Assembly (NCBI RefSeq): GCF_047496725.1
Contig: NC_132974.1
Location: 7,120,001-7,184,000, forward strand
Length of the DNA stretch: 64,000 nt
Reading direction: 5' to 3'
From: Anoplolepis gracilipes
Lineage: Eukaryota > Arthropoda > Insecta > Hymenoptera > Formicidae
Shown here: piece after piece, positions 49,443 through 61,825 of the stretch
How positions within the stretch are numbered: the first letter of the stretch is position 1
Layout of the letters: every line of letters begins with the position of its first letter
Notes under the pieces: model-generated
Told to the model about the DNA's origin: nothing
Seen by the model: only the letters and a program-made list of their open reading frames with translations
Databases searched by the model: none
Position numbers and translations under genes: made by a program

Positions 49443-52400
49443 TTATACATCAAAGTTATTAGAATATTTATTAAACAAATTACAAAATAGAGATCGCCCG
49501 AGATGCCAAATGTATAAATATCGAGATGAGACGTTGATCTTATTTCAGTAATTTATTTTCAATTTCAATCATAGAATTTTCAAGTGTTTAAAATCTGATA
49601 AGAAATGCTAAAAAAATCGTCAACGAACAAAGATGCAGTGAACTTGACATCTCACAATCAGTTTGTCTCGAGCCATTTTTCAATTTGTTTAATAGGTAAA
49701 ACTATTTGTTTAATCTTATCAAGAACTCTAGAATTATCAAAAATAAAGTTAAAACTCAACAATTAATGAGTTTCTACAAGTGAGACGCCAGTTTTACTTA
49801 CACGGTTGACTCTTCACAAAATGAAAAGCAAAATTACCAAAAGAAGAATTTTCGAAAAAATTGCCTGAATCCCAATAAAATTCCATGAGGCTTCCCTGAT
49901 TTTTCCAGATACAAAAGAAATCCCTGAATATTCCCAGTTTTCCATGTTTTTCCAGAGAGTAGACACCCTGGGATTACTTCATTGCAACGTGTATATAAGA
50001 GTTCCAAATATAAAAAAAAAAAACATTTTTATATTTAAAAAGAAAAGAGTAAATAGATATCTACTCGATTATGGCAAATAAGAAAAATCATTTAAGTATC
50101 ATTTCAAGAAGGTTCACGTGTGCAATTCTTGAAGAATCATTCTGTATAAAAATTGGTGGCCGATGAACATACCTTCTTTGTTGACCGCGTCCAAGCTCTG
50201 ATACTGCAGCTTGTCCGCAGCTACAAAAAGAGATAGCAGAACACAGAAAAAAGTATTGTGGTGATGTTTCACCATCATTTCAATTGCCAACAATTAGCCC
50301 TAAAAGCTCTACGCGTGTAATTGTTTAATGACTTCAACGTTAATACATGTTTACATTCAACGTCATTATGTTTATGCTCATTATGTGGAACGACATTATT
50401 CAAAAAGAAGACAGACATATTCCATTATCGTATTGGGCATCTAAATTCTATTTATCTACACGCAATATTATGTAAAAATAGTATAAGTTAACGATATTAC
50501 AATCTCTATTTTTATTTATTTAGTAAATGACAAAAAATAGAGCTACAAATCTATTAACTTAAAATTTAGATAAATGGACCGTATCTTTTTCGAAATATTT
50601 TTCCAATATATTTCTCATAAATATTTTGAAAAATTGAAAATTTCGCACAATTTCAACTATTATAAAAGTTGTATAATTATCCGTATCAAACTATCGACTC
50701 ATCAACTTAGGATATCAAATATTGTATTATTAATTATTAACGGTAAAATTCCGATACATATTTTACCATTAATTGTTGTTAATATAGAATTTATTTATTT
50801 ATTATATTATGATAAAATATATAATTTTGTGGTATGAGCTGTTATACAATTTTGTATAGGGAGCCATCACATAAAATTTGGGAGGGAGGCATTCATATAT
50901 AGCATACTATAGATATTGATAACTGGTGCTATTCATATATTAAGGAAAATCCGAATATAACAGTTAATAATTATAATCATGCACAAACCATTAACGTGTT
51001 AAGGATACTATATAATATGTTTATGTACACATTCTGTAAATCCGTGTGGGCATGCGTACGTGTATGCGCGCGCGCGCGTACACACATACACACACACAGA
51101 TTATATGTTAACATTGCATTTCAACAGTTAACATATCGCTCAATTTATAATTAGCATCCTTCACACTTACTTCAGAATTTATTGCAAATCTGTTTATTAA
51201 TACAAACTTGCATTCAATAAAGCGTACTTACCTTTCTCAGGCTTCTCTTGTCGCTGATGATCATAGCTTCGCGCGCGCGGTTCCATGATGGTTCCTGCCT
51301 CTCTGCTTCGCCGTTGTCGTTGACTCGCTGCTAATTGGCTGCCAAGCCTAGCTGCTTCATGTCCGGCTACGGTTCTAGCGCTGCACGTATGCAAAGTAAA
51401 ATAATTTTTTAGATATTATTATTCATGATGGAAAACAAAGATGGAAAATATTTGTATTAAAATATAGAAAAATGCTCAACGCAAACAAACCTGATGGGAA
51501 TTGGAGCCGAGCTCTGTAAGAATCCACTATCGTATGGTTCGTCCATCATATCCGGGTCTAAGTCCATCATGTCAATTGCACGGCTAGTCGTCGGACTGTC
51601 CAACATGGAATCCACAGCATCCGTTTCCATTAACGGTGGAGATGTATCCTGGAAGTAAATTTTCACGTCGTAAAAATATTTGAAATGATTAATAAGTAAT
51701 AAATCTCACACAATTTATCATTTGTTAAAAATTTAACTATGTTATGCAAATCATTATACTTACAGTTTGCACTGTAGGATTCGCGAGATCATCCTCAATA
51801 ATTCCCAATTCTGCATCCTCTTCCTCTATCCGAGTACTGCATTGTGAACTAGTATCCTGGCCAGAACCACCACTTTCTCCCTTTTGAAAAAAAAAGGCAA
51901 CATAAAATTTATTTATTTGTATTATTATTTTGAATATAGTAGGCAGATAATTCAGAATCTTCGACGCTTACCATATTATGGCTGCTCTCGTTGCGCGAAT
52001 GTGGTCTGAATCCGGGGCCAGGTGGCAGATTTTTTTGCACGCAACAATTAACGCCAGGACTAAAATGTAATTCAACGTGGAAACGTTCTTCACTGCTTGG
52101 ATCCTTAGTCGGATCCTCGTATAACATGACGACAATTTGCGACATGTAGTTTAACTCGGAGACCATGCTCACATATTCCATCGCGCGTCGCCATTGTTCG
52201 TCTTTCACCACCTATAAATAGATATATCAAAAATTAGAAAAAGTATAAAATAAGATTTTTTCAGCTACAACATGTTACTTACATCGAGTAAACCACCATA
52301 ACGTAACACAGTAAGCAAAGAATGTACGTGACTCTCGCTCGTAAAATATAGCCTCGTGCGTACATGGCGTCCAGGACTCGAAACACCATGAGAATATCTA

Positions 52401-55400
52401 TGGAGATCGCATTATTATTATTATTATTATTATTTATTAAAGAACTCACTTACTAAAGAAATCATAAAAAAAGATAGGAAAAAATTATCTGTAAATAGAA
52501 TTCAATTGTTATACCTAGGGTTGAGCCTATTGACGCTTTCTTCAGATTCTTCGATATTTCGTTGCAAATCTGCTCGTATTTTTTTCAACAAAGGCGTACA
52601 TATACCTTGGCCAATGGTTAATTTCTCTTGTACGGTCAGACCATATTCCTGCACATCAATATATAACAAATACACTTTACTATGTGAAAAATTAAAATCG
52701 TCGATAGAATTATTATTATTATTATTATTACGAGTGGCGAAAAAAAATTATACCTGAGGAATTACTATATCCGCTAAAGATTTAGCGTACGTATACAATT
52801 CTTCCGCGTGTTCGAATTGCAACGTATGATTGTTATGCTGCAAGTCGTATTTTATACAATCATAAATGTCGGGAATTTTGGAGATGTCGAAGCGTTTGTT
52901 TTTCGTGCAGAAATCTTTTTCGATTTTTCCCCAGCGACGCCCCATGAGTTCCCACGTTTCACCGTGATAAAGTATCGTGTCCTTTGTCTTCGGATCGTCC
53001 TTCTTAATTCGTACAATGTCCAGAAGTTTTTGAATGAGACTGTGAACGTGTTGGCAACATCGAACTGGATTCTTGACGAAATCTAAAGCAGCATTGATAC
53101 TCAATGCGTTTCCTGGATTAATCTGTTCGCGATCTTCGCGAGTAAATTCCCGATCTTGTTGAAGTAGCTCGTGTAAGCGCGTTTTCACCCTGTAATGGTA
53201 AATATCGCGCATATGTAGGGCAAAAGTTATAATTCAATTACAGGCACAAAAATAAGAAATTCTTTACTCACATATTCTGATATTTACTGCTATCGCAATC
53301 GTTGTCAAGAAGGCCATTGGTGTTTGCGCTTTTTACCATTTGTACGAGAATGGGCGTTAACTCTCCTTCTAATGCAAGCAATCCTTTCGCAAAGGCTGCC
53401 GCAGTCATTTGAACGCGTCCTTCGTCACTAGCATAAATCTTCAAATCATGACGAAATGTCGAATGCAGGCGTAACAAACCCAATCCTTGTGCACCTGCGT
53501 ATTCACCTATATTTTTACACAAAGGGAATTATATTAAGACAATGACAAAATTCCTCGAGATATAACAATGAATTATAGAGAAGGCAACGACAATTAAACA
53601 ATTCAGAGATTACTGTCAAGATGACCTATCGAAGTTCTGGCATCGAGATCATCATAAAGATGTATTAATTGTGATATTGATTAATATTGCATATTGTATT
53701 ACAAGTGAAAGATACCGTAAGAAATTTTTCATGTCTTTGAATGTTTTAGAGTTACCTTAAAACTCCTGATGTCTTAATTTTCAATAAAAAATTACATTTT
53801 GAAAGAAATATTGTAAGAATGAGTGCATATAATGTCTTGTATAAAAAATAAAATAACATCTAGTATTATGTACTTAGTGCTATTAAAAACAAAGAAACAT
53901 TCACTAGCATGTAGAAAAAGCATGTAGCAAAAATCAAGTTAGTGTAGTGTACAACACTAAAACCATGCAATTTCTAAGCTGCGAATAACTCGTCTAACTG
54001 AATCGAGTAGCAGCTAAATAGGGTATTTAAATGAAAAATATAAAATTGTGCAAGTGTATTCTTACTGTTCGCCCCATCAATTCTATCATAACATCTATTT
54101 CTTCTAATAACAGCAATATAATCTATAAAGAACTAAGGAATAAGCGTGGAACGTAAATAAAAAGTTACCGTGGTTTGGTAACATCTCTGATTCTTCCTCT
54201 GAAATAACATTTGAGATTATCCTATATGTGACTCGAAAGAGAATGTAATTACTACATTTTACAACTAATTACTAGTCAAGATATGGTTGCCAATACAATT
54301 GTTAGTGCCACAGCGATCACTACTGGCAATTACTTTTTTTATTAAACTCGATATTAAAATTATTCATCTAAGTAGCTCTTGTGAATTTCTCACAATACAA
54401 AATACAGTAAAATTGTTTATATAAAAGTATTTCAAAATCCAATCTCAATAACAATAACCTTTGTTGTCTAATAGTTTTGTAATTTGTATAATATAACATT
54501 CAAGATACAATTGATATTAATGCATACTAAAAGCTTAGAAGCTTTTAGATTGCATAATCTATATATATATTTATGAATAAAGACCCAGATCAAGTTCAAC
54601 TAACACAGAGGAAAGTTATTATAGAAAAATCATCTCTGATACTGTGTAGAAACTTAAAAGCGAGCATGGCAAACATATGAACATAAGATACGAACCACTA
54701 AGGTGTCTACCTTGACCACCTGGGTACATGCAGCGAAATATACGTCCCAACTCTTCCGCTTGAATACGTCCAGCCGGCGTCAATTCTCCACCCCATTTTA
54801 ATATTAGAACGAGAGATGGTTCCCCTAGTCGATCTGAAGGGAGAAAAAAAATATAAAATCTTTTAAAATATATTTATATCGATATCTACATCAAACCTAT
54901 ATATTTATCTGTATATATTTATTTACCTATATATTTATCTGTATTAAAAATATCTATTTGAAAAAATATATTAATGTATATAATTATATATAAAATACAT
55001 ATAAAAGATACACATATAAAATACAGTTAGAAAAAATGTGGCATACTAAGATCGCTACCGTCGTCGGAAGAACTTCCTCGCGGTCGTCCTCGTGGTTGGT
55101 ACTTCAACTGTACTTTACGATTTATCCCAGAAAAATGACCATACCTACGCAATTAATAATCTTATTACAAATTTCTAATACATTCTCAATTATATATAAT
55201 AGTTGCTCAATTATATATAATATTAATAATAATTCTATGAGATTGAGTATAACCTTACACGACCGTTGTTTGGTACATACATTTCCAAGACACTCTTGAG
55301 TTGTTCCAATTTTCCTTGCTTCTCTTCTAGCTCAGGTCCTGCTGCACGATGCTGTATTTCTGCTAGTAAACTACGAGCTGTGTCAAGAATTTCTTGTAAC

Positions 55401-58395
55401 TGTTTGGGTCGTTTTAACTTAACATGACCATGCTTATAGCCATCATACTTTGCAAATATTTCAAAAAATCTGCAAGATGTTACATTTATTTTAATATTTT
55501 TTAATAAAACTAATCGATATATGCCAGATGTTTTGTACTCACTTTGGATGACGCACTTCTACTTTCATTTTCTGCTTTGGAGTTCTGTCACCGTGTCGAA
55601 TAACTGCTACCACACAACGCAATTCCATCCTATGGATAAATATTTAATAATTAATAAGATATTTGTTATTACTATTACTAGTATAGTATTGAATTGCAGT
55701 TATACTAACATTTTGCCAAATGTGGTCGGAACAATAGGAGGATCATCTAATTGGAAGGGAACACTCCATGGAATGTGTAACGTAGGGGCCAATTCCCTTA
55801 ATATCATATTTCCCAAAATCTTGGCACAGTCATCATAATACTTATTCGAGTTCTTTACAAAACTGAATCCATTTACATCACACACAAACGACTGACCGTT
55901 CGCTCTGCAAGTAAAATCATACTTTTTGTATCAATTGTATCATTAGACTTTCAGACATTCATGTGAAAGAACGCAATATATTCGCGCCGGTGTCAATATT
56001 GGTTCCTTGACTGAAGTCGGTGTCGCAATAGAAGTCAAAGCTATTGAATATGTAACGCGATACGCGCTCTAAAATAACATTGATAACTACATCGACAATT
56101 ATCGGAGTATACAACGTAACATGTGTTAATAACATTGCACAACAGATTCAAAAAAAATTTTATATAAGAATGCATCCTTTAACCCGCAAAAGACGTTTAT
56201 TTATTATCTATAAAAAAAATGAAAAAAATGGTTTATCTATAATTTTTAATGGTTTCGTAATTTTTTGTATAATTGATGATGAATACATACACATACATAC
56301 CTCAATAAATCGAAACCGCAAACCGTTTGCTTAAAGGCCATACATACTTTTCTACTAATAAGTTTTTCGGCGTTGCTTAATATCACCGGATAACGAATCT
56401 CCTTGCCCTCTGAATCTCTCTCAACCTTGCCATCGAGAGCCGGACTTTTTCTTGCTTCGGCATGAGCGTAATCAGGTCCCACGGTATAAACTTTAACATC
56501 GGTACCATCGGTAGGCATAAAATCTTCATAAATATAAGATCCACTCTTACGAACGCGAGATTCTGGCGAATATACGCTACTGCGACTACCTATCTGTGTA
56601 ATAAATAGATATTATTATAAGTATATTTGTATGTTTATAAATCTTTAATTCTTTCGATTTAAGAAAACAAGACACACACTTTTTATAAATTTGTATATAA
56701 AAAAAATCTTTTATATATTTAGCTTGAGAAAACAATACCTTTCTAAATAATCTCTGACTACCTCCACCAGCGGAAGTAGGATAATAAATATAAATATTAT
56801 GATCTTCCGCAGATACTGGCTTTTCCACAAATGGTTTGTTGAAAGTAATACCATTTACTTCTACGTGATCTTCTGATTCAACCAATTCGTGCTCTGAAAT
56901 ACATTCTATATTCTGTATACGTAAAAATTGAATATATGTATATCCAATGAGAGTTCTTAAACTTATTTAGCTGCACTATAGGGTATATTCAATTTCAAAA
57001 TTGATGAATGAAAATAAAAAATTGTTGAAAATCAAGTACTTACAATGCATAATTCTTATAACCAAAATAAATCTTATAATCAAAATAAATCTTACAACTT
57101 ACGTTTTGGATCTGGTGAATCTCGATCAAGAACAGCATATCGCGGAATTTCAATACCCTCACTCTCCAATATAGCATAAACTCTTCTTCGATCCTACGAC
57201 AATTTTTGTTGTTAATATGCAATATATATAATATTCAAAAATATTAAACTATCTTGAAATATCAAAAACTGATATACCTGAATGTCATATTGCATTGGAA
57301 GATTATTAATAATAAATGGTTTACGTAAACTTGCATAATTTATTGCTTTATCAAGAGGAAAACCTTTACTATGGAAACTTATTAAGCAGTCGACTATAGG
57401 CCAATCTTCTACAGGTTCCTATAAATAAAAACAGACATATAAGATGTATATTTTTTTTGTAATATAAACTCTTTTAAATGGCAAAGAATATAAAAGAAAA
57501 TTCTATAATAAAAATAAATATCATATTACCTTCAATATCACTTCTTCTGGAAAGACAATAATTTTTATATACTCGAATTCCTCAAGTCTTGTTAAAATCT
57601 CTTTCATCGGTTTACTCTGCGATTTTTTCGCCATTGCACATATTCCAACCAAAACTTGTTTTCCCTCTCCTTCCACATCGCAACCACCCATATAAGCATC
57701 ATCTTGAGTGCACCCTTCTGACAATTCCGGCTAGAAAGTAAAATAAACAATTAAGCAACATTTGCTCATAAGAATACACTGTGTAAGCAACTCCTGGTGA
57801 AACAATTAATATTAATAAATAAGAATATTATAACATAATTTGATAGAGAATTTAAAATAAAATTCACTATCATATAAAAAATCACTGATAGCCAAAGTAG
57901 AACACATAAAGCGCTTGATTTTTATATAACATATTTTCTAAAAATGAAGATGAAGCTGCTCCAATATGTAACAAGCAGGGACGAAGATTATAAAATCTTC
58001 AAGCTAATTGATGCTCACCCAATATGCCTTTAGACAGGACAGAAATCTAGGCTTGTCATCAGCAGGACAATTTTCATCGCGAACTCTTGTAAGATTACTC
58101 ATTATATTCTTTAGTTTGATCTTTCAATAAGTAAGTTACACGTTGATCACATATGATATCGCCTACATAGAAAGGTAATATGTATCAAGCAACAAACGTG
58201 AAACAAATTTGGATGTGACAAAAATCACGTAGCTTTAAATTCGTGATTCAGTATGAAAATTTTGTTCATCTATACACGAATTAGTTTCCATTTATTTCCT
58301 GTTATTTCTCTGTAGTATATTTGTTACATTTCACTACGTTTCAGATCAATAAGAAATGCCAAATCATGCAACGAGTTGAAAGCGTTTGTTAATTA

Positions 58396-58432
<37 letters not shown>

Positions 58433-60504
58433 TAAAAATGTTTAAAAAAAAAAAAAAAGAATACAGCAAGCTAAAGAAATTGGATATAATAAAATCTACC
58501 TTCATTTTCTATTATTTGAAATTATTGTAATAAATGAATAAAAGAAGTATCTTTCTCGTAATAGTAAATTTTTATAATATGTATCTGTAAATAAATATCT
58601 GATAAATTATCATAGATAATTGCAATAAATACTGCATTAAATTTGAACATTGAAAAAAATATAAATCTTTTATCATTATATAAAAATCTTGTTTCTGTTC
58701 AATTTTGCAAGTTAATTGTTATTTCTATGATTTTATTAGATATATAGAATATATACACTGCACAAAAACCCAGAGATACGATTCTTACAATACGATTACA
58801 TAATGATAAACTGAGTACGACTAATCTTAAATAAATCTTTTTGTAAGAGAGTCTATCACACAATAGTATATTAAATTAATTATAAATGTACCTTAAAAAT
58901 AGAAATCATTGTCACATATCTTCAAGTATGTGAGAAAATTTGGTAATTTCCTGTGTCTACTTTTCTGATAATGAATTTCATGTCAACTGATTTCACAATA
59001 TTATACTGTAATCACAAAAGGTGATTACAGTAACATATCATAAGTAAAAGATCAAATAAAAATTATCAGTTTTAGTCTTTAATGACACTTAAACATTATC
59101 ACTGCTACTTAAGACTCATATGTTTGATAATGTGTTTACGTAGCATTAAGATGGTGCATAATACAGTGTTACATTTCTAATAAAATAGTTTAGATTGTAA
59201 GTGCGCTGTGTTGGTTTCTACACAAGTTATGTTCACATATATTATTAAAGAAACAAGTGTAAATCTTTCCTGAATGTCGAAATGTAACTTGTAGAAACTT
59301 GCCACATTATCAGGGTTAATTTTAGAAACTTATATATACATAATTCAGTTAATGTTAGTACTGTTGCAATTAGTATAGCCAACATATAAATACACAGATG
59401 TCAGTTCTATTTTTATGCAATGAGCAAAATGTTTAAATATTTGCATTGCATGCATTATTAGAAAGTTTAGTTTCTAATATCATGTGCATACCATTCGTGC
59501 TTGAATAATTTGTTTTATAATGAGATAAATTCCTATCTGTCCAAACATCACAAAACTATTCTTCTACCAATACATTTACACACTTCACTAGACAGAGATT
59601 TAGTAATGTAAATATATATTTAAATGTCCAAAAGGACTCTGTAAAGTCAAAACATTTCTTTAGCACAACTGTTTATATAACTATTCGTATTTATATTGTC
59701 GCTAAGAGTAAATATATTGTAAATAAATATGAATAGATCAGTTGTGGTTATAAATATGTGGGAAATATCTACATTATAAATGTATAAAATGTGTATAAAC
59801 GTGTATTCCTTTTATATATACATATATTTCTAACCTCTATAAAAACCTCTATAATTTTTTATTGAACATCCTTTAAATATTTGTTGTTTTTATGACATAA
59901 ACACAAAATTTAAAAAAATAAAACACTGGATAAATTAATATTTTATCATTCTTAAATATATCTCTTATTTCAATAACCACCAAATGTTACAAACATGTGA
60001 AGTTCTATGACTTGTTACTTTTTGTTGTCATGATATCTCATCAGATACAAATCGACTTGGCATAGTTGAAAGTTCAAAATAAAAAAAGAAACAATTATTT
60101 GTACGTCATATGTAACGAAAGAAAAAAAAAAAAAAGACATTTAAGATGTTTCACTTTATCTTATAAAATTCTGTAAATATATAATGTACTTTTGTCAGAA
60201 TGCAAAGATAGATTTTAATGTGCACTTTATGTAATTTCATACGCATGCATATAAAGTCTTCTTTCAACTAAATTTTAAGAGTAATAAAATAATAATTTTG
60301 AACTTACTCTTTTCGATGAGCGATAGATTGAGGGAATAACAGATGGTTGCACTGTATTTATATCTCCTATGTAGAACATTGGTCTGCTTGCATTCTTGAG
60401 GCCCTGCGAGCAAAATCTTGTTAGATACTTGATAAATGCAAAATTTTATTCAAAGTTACAAGCACATTTACCTGATAACCATGTTCCAGTTCAGTGTAAG
60501 ACAT
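42376..60504 (-). CDS. PPIP5K: PPIP5K / Vip1-type inositol hexakisphosphate and diphosphoinositol-pentakisphosphate kinase, complete
   Basis: Cytosolic enzyme that makes inositol pyrophosphates (1-IP7, IP8) and carries a phosphatase-like second domain. Coding exons: 60504-60472, 60403-60308, 57730-57530, 57418-57278, 57193-57103, 56893-56739, 56593-56301, 55904-55710, 55629-55543, 55469-55281, 55144-55047, about 54833-54711, 53506-53272, 53189-52754, 52648-52515, 52397-52283, 52211-51972, 51880-51764, 51648-51491, 51380-51232, 50220-50173, 46390-46088, 44929-44705, 44407-44167, 43838-43747, 43669-43564, 43291-42884, 42814-42376 (TAA). All phases agree and give about 1715 residues. Key motifs are [95 protein letters not shown] and [17 protein letters not shown]. 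The Drosophila orthologue is l(1)G0196. The end of exon 54833-54711 is uncertain by one base in my reading. Confidence 0.96.
44141..44141 (-). other. PPIP5K: Intron after PPIP5K exon 44167-44407 (donor side)
   Basis: The donor reads GTCAG|gtataa just past 44167. Reading on without splicing gives YKKLHKTCP and a stop near 44136, so the splice is needed. The next exon restores R-YITPTP. Confidence 0.6.
45171..45210. repeat. CGTGCT hexamer array
   Basis: Six to seven imperfect CGTGCT units in a PPIP5K intron; on the other strand they read as a His/Glu alternating open frame. Confidence 0.85.
46803..46984. mobile_element. Palindromic MITE (about 180 bp)
   Basis: Arms of about 85 bp: ACTGAATCAACAACATCATC, GTAGTTGAAATTTATTTTAT and TAATTCAACAACATTATTAA recur in reverse complement around a short loop near 46888-46900 (ATATGCCATGTA). 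Arm identity is high, with a few changes (ATCATCGTA against CCCATCATA). No coding capacity. Confidence 0.85.
47930..48015. repeat. (GAT)n microsatellite
   Basis: About 23 GAT units passing into GAC/GAT alternation; it makes poly-Asp and poly-Met open frames that are not genes. Confidence 0.97.
48792..49970. mobile_element. TIR element related to the one at 34478 (about 1.18 kb)
   Basis: It starts CAGGATGTCTGCTC and ends with the complement of CAGGGTGTCTACTC. Subterminal motifs such as TTCCCTGAAAATTTCCTGAT and CTTCCCTGATTTTTCCAGAT are shared with the Fer3-intron element. The inside has no transposase frame. Confidence 0.75.
51972..55629 (-). other. PPIP5K: PPIP5K histidine-acid-phosphatase-like domain (9 exons)
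   Basis: It begins at [18 protein letters not shown] (about residues 403-420), which contains the RHGxRxP motif of histidine acid phosphatases, and runs through [94 protein letters not shown] and [13 protein letters not shown]. This domain is known to act on, or restrain the level of, the kinase product. In place of a canonical HD catalytic pair near the end, the sequence has HVELHFSPG, as is usual in this family. The introns are 85 bp to 1.2 kb long. Confidence 0.93.
54169..54198 (-). other. PPIP5K: Candidate 30-nt cassette microexon of PPIP5K
   Basis: On the minus strand a 30-base segment is bordered by a good acceptor (ttatttcag) and a good donor (gtaact). It sits in the 1.2-kb intron between exons ending about 54711 and starting 53506, where the phase is 1. 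Using it keeps phase 1 and inserts [10 protein letters not shown] between PGGQ and [10 protein letters not shown]. Skipping it gives PGGQGEYAG. Both forms are open. Confidence 0.6.
55710..57730 (-). other. PPIP5K: PPIP5K ATP-grasp kinase domain (6 exons)
   Basis: Exons 57730-57530, 57418-57278, 57193-57103, 56893-56739, 56593-56301 and 55904-55710. Conserved stretches in order: [167 protein letters not shown] and [11 protein letters not shown]. These match the RimK/ATP-grasp fold that binds ATP and inositol phosphates in this enzyme class. No conserved block is missing. Confidence 0.96.
58019..58102 (-). other. PPIP5K: Alternative first exon (or cassette exon) of PPIP5K
   Basis: An ATG at 58102 opens 28 codons ([20 protein letters not shown], then LSCLKAYW) ending at a TGG|gtgagc donor in phase 0, which joins PELSEGCTQ in frame. 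It could be a separate promoter's first exon. A weaker acceptor (ttattgaaag, exon from 58120) would also let it act as a 102-nt in-frame cassette after the SSKR exon, adding IKLKNI before MSNL. Confidence 0.6.
58121..60307. other. PPIP5K 5' intron, AT-rich, no gene seen
   Basis: Very AT-rich with a 32-base poly(A) run at about 58400-58431 and others near 58445 and 60120. No exon with matching phase and good borders was found between the two alternative N-terminal regions. Confidence 0.6.
60308..60504 (-). other. PPIP5K: PPIP5K N-terminal exons 1 and 2 (main start)
   Basis: Exon 1 (60504-60472) codes [11 protein letters not shown] with donor CAG|gtaaat. Exon 2 (60403-60308) codes 32 residues ([20 protein letters not shown] ... 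SIYRSSKR) with acceptor ctcgcag and donor AGA|gtaagt. Both are phase 0 and join [11 protein letters not shown] directly. The borders are better than those of the 58102 exon, so I take this as the main start. Confidence 0.8.
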
Positions 60505-61783
60505 GTCAGATCAGGTTTCATTGATAAAAGAAACACCTGTTTCGTATGCTTGTATTAGACAATATCCTGCACACTAAAAAAAAAAAAAAAAAAAATTACC
60601 TTACATTATTCATTATATATGTATCATCAATCAATTACAGTGAGATATATATTTAATTAAATCCAACTACTTGAAAAATTAACGAAGATACTCAAATTTA
60701 TTTTATTCTTTTACAAATTCTTTTTTCTTACATGAATTTCTTCAACGATGTCTCAGAATGCGTTCGTTTAATATTACTCGGATCTCGTCTAGCAAGCTGT
60801 AACGAAGTCTATGCGTATCGATGTTTATAAACTACCTGAAAGATTGGATAAACCATACGCTGTGTGTCATGTTTGTACATATTACTTTGTATATACTACG
60901 AAGTAGATAACCCTTTTCTTCTGTGTTTGTAACAACATAATTAATTGCAAATATTGACACATGCGATAAGTATATATTTGTTCCCGGTAAAGATTAAATC
61001 GGACAATATATTATCGGAATTAGAAACGTAGGAAAACAGTCACGCGAAATAGCGTCGCAATTTTGCCGATGCGCATTTACATACAAATGCAAATGAATAG
61101 GACGTTACTTACAGATCAAGATGGAAATGCGATTCGCGATAATAGTGCTCGCACGAAACTTGTAATATGACACGAAATATGTGATCCGATATTATGATTG
61201 CAAAGACGTTTGAATTTGCGTCTCCATGTGACGTCGATCCCACTTTGCATGACATGTGTCAAGATCGAATCTCGAAACGGTGTTCCTCAAGGAATTCTTC
61301 TACGCATGCGTCATCACTTTTTGTAAATACGCATGCGTGCAAATTCTCTATACTCCGTTGCAATATTGCATTTTGTTTGACGATGCAAAAGTTTCGAAGC
61401 GTTTGATTGACCAATCAGGACAAAAGGATTTCTTTGCAGCTCATGCTCTGAATGGTTAAACGCTTAGAAATTTTCGTAGCGTCAAACAGAACATATCTTA
61501 AGAATATGACATAGTGATAAATCGAAAAATTCAAATGGGAAATTTGACAGTAGACGAGTTTATTTATTCATATTGATAATATACATTATACAATATTTCA
61601 TGTCATTTTAAGTAGATTTGTACTAATAAATTGTATAATCTCAAATATTATGCTATAAAAAAGTTATAAAACAAAAAAAAGAGAGAGATACATCTATAGA
61701 GATTAATAATCAATTGTGTAAGAAAAAAGATAGATTTAATTTCATAAATTTACCTCTATATTCCTGGATTCTTTACGTGAAAT

Positions 61784-61825
<42 letters not shown>

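Larger units (their letters stand above)
46391..50172. other. PPIP5K intron of 3.8 kb with two mobile elements and a (GAT)n array
   Basis: The longest intron of the gene. It holds the palindromic MITE at 46803-46984, (GAT)n at 47930-48015 and the TIR element at 48792-49970. I found no in-phase cassette exon inside. Confidence 0.7.
42376..51880 (-). other. PPIP5K: PPIP5K C-terminal disordered tail (11 exons)
   Basis: About 760 residues after the phosphatase-like domain, rich in Ser, Pro, Gln and Asp/Glu. It starts with an acidic exon ([13 protein letters not shown]). The stretch [20 protein letters not shown] followed by SAPNLKDM, and then [20 protein letters not shown], are conserved C-terminal PPIP5K segments, which ties these exons to the gene. 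The last four exons (43838-42376) read [57 protein letters not shown] and [20 protein letters not shown], joined in matching phases 2, 1, 2 and 2. The exon at 44929 may have an alternative upstream acceptor near 45010 (phase also fits), adding about 27 Ser/Pro-rich residues. Confidence 0.85.
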
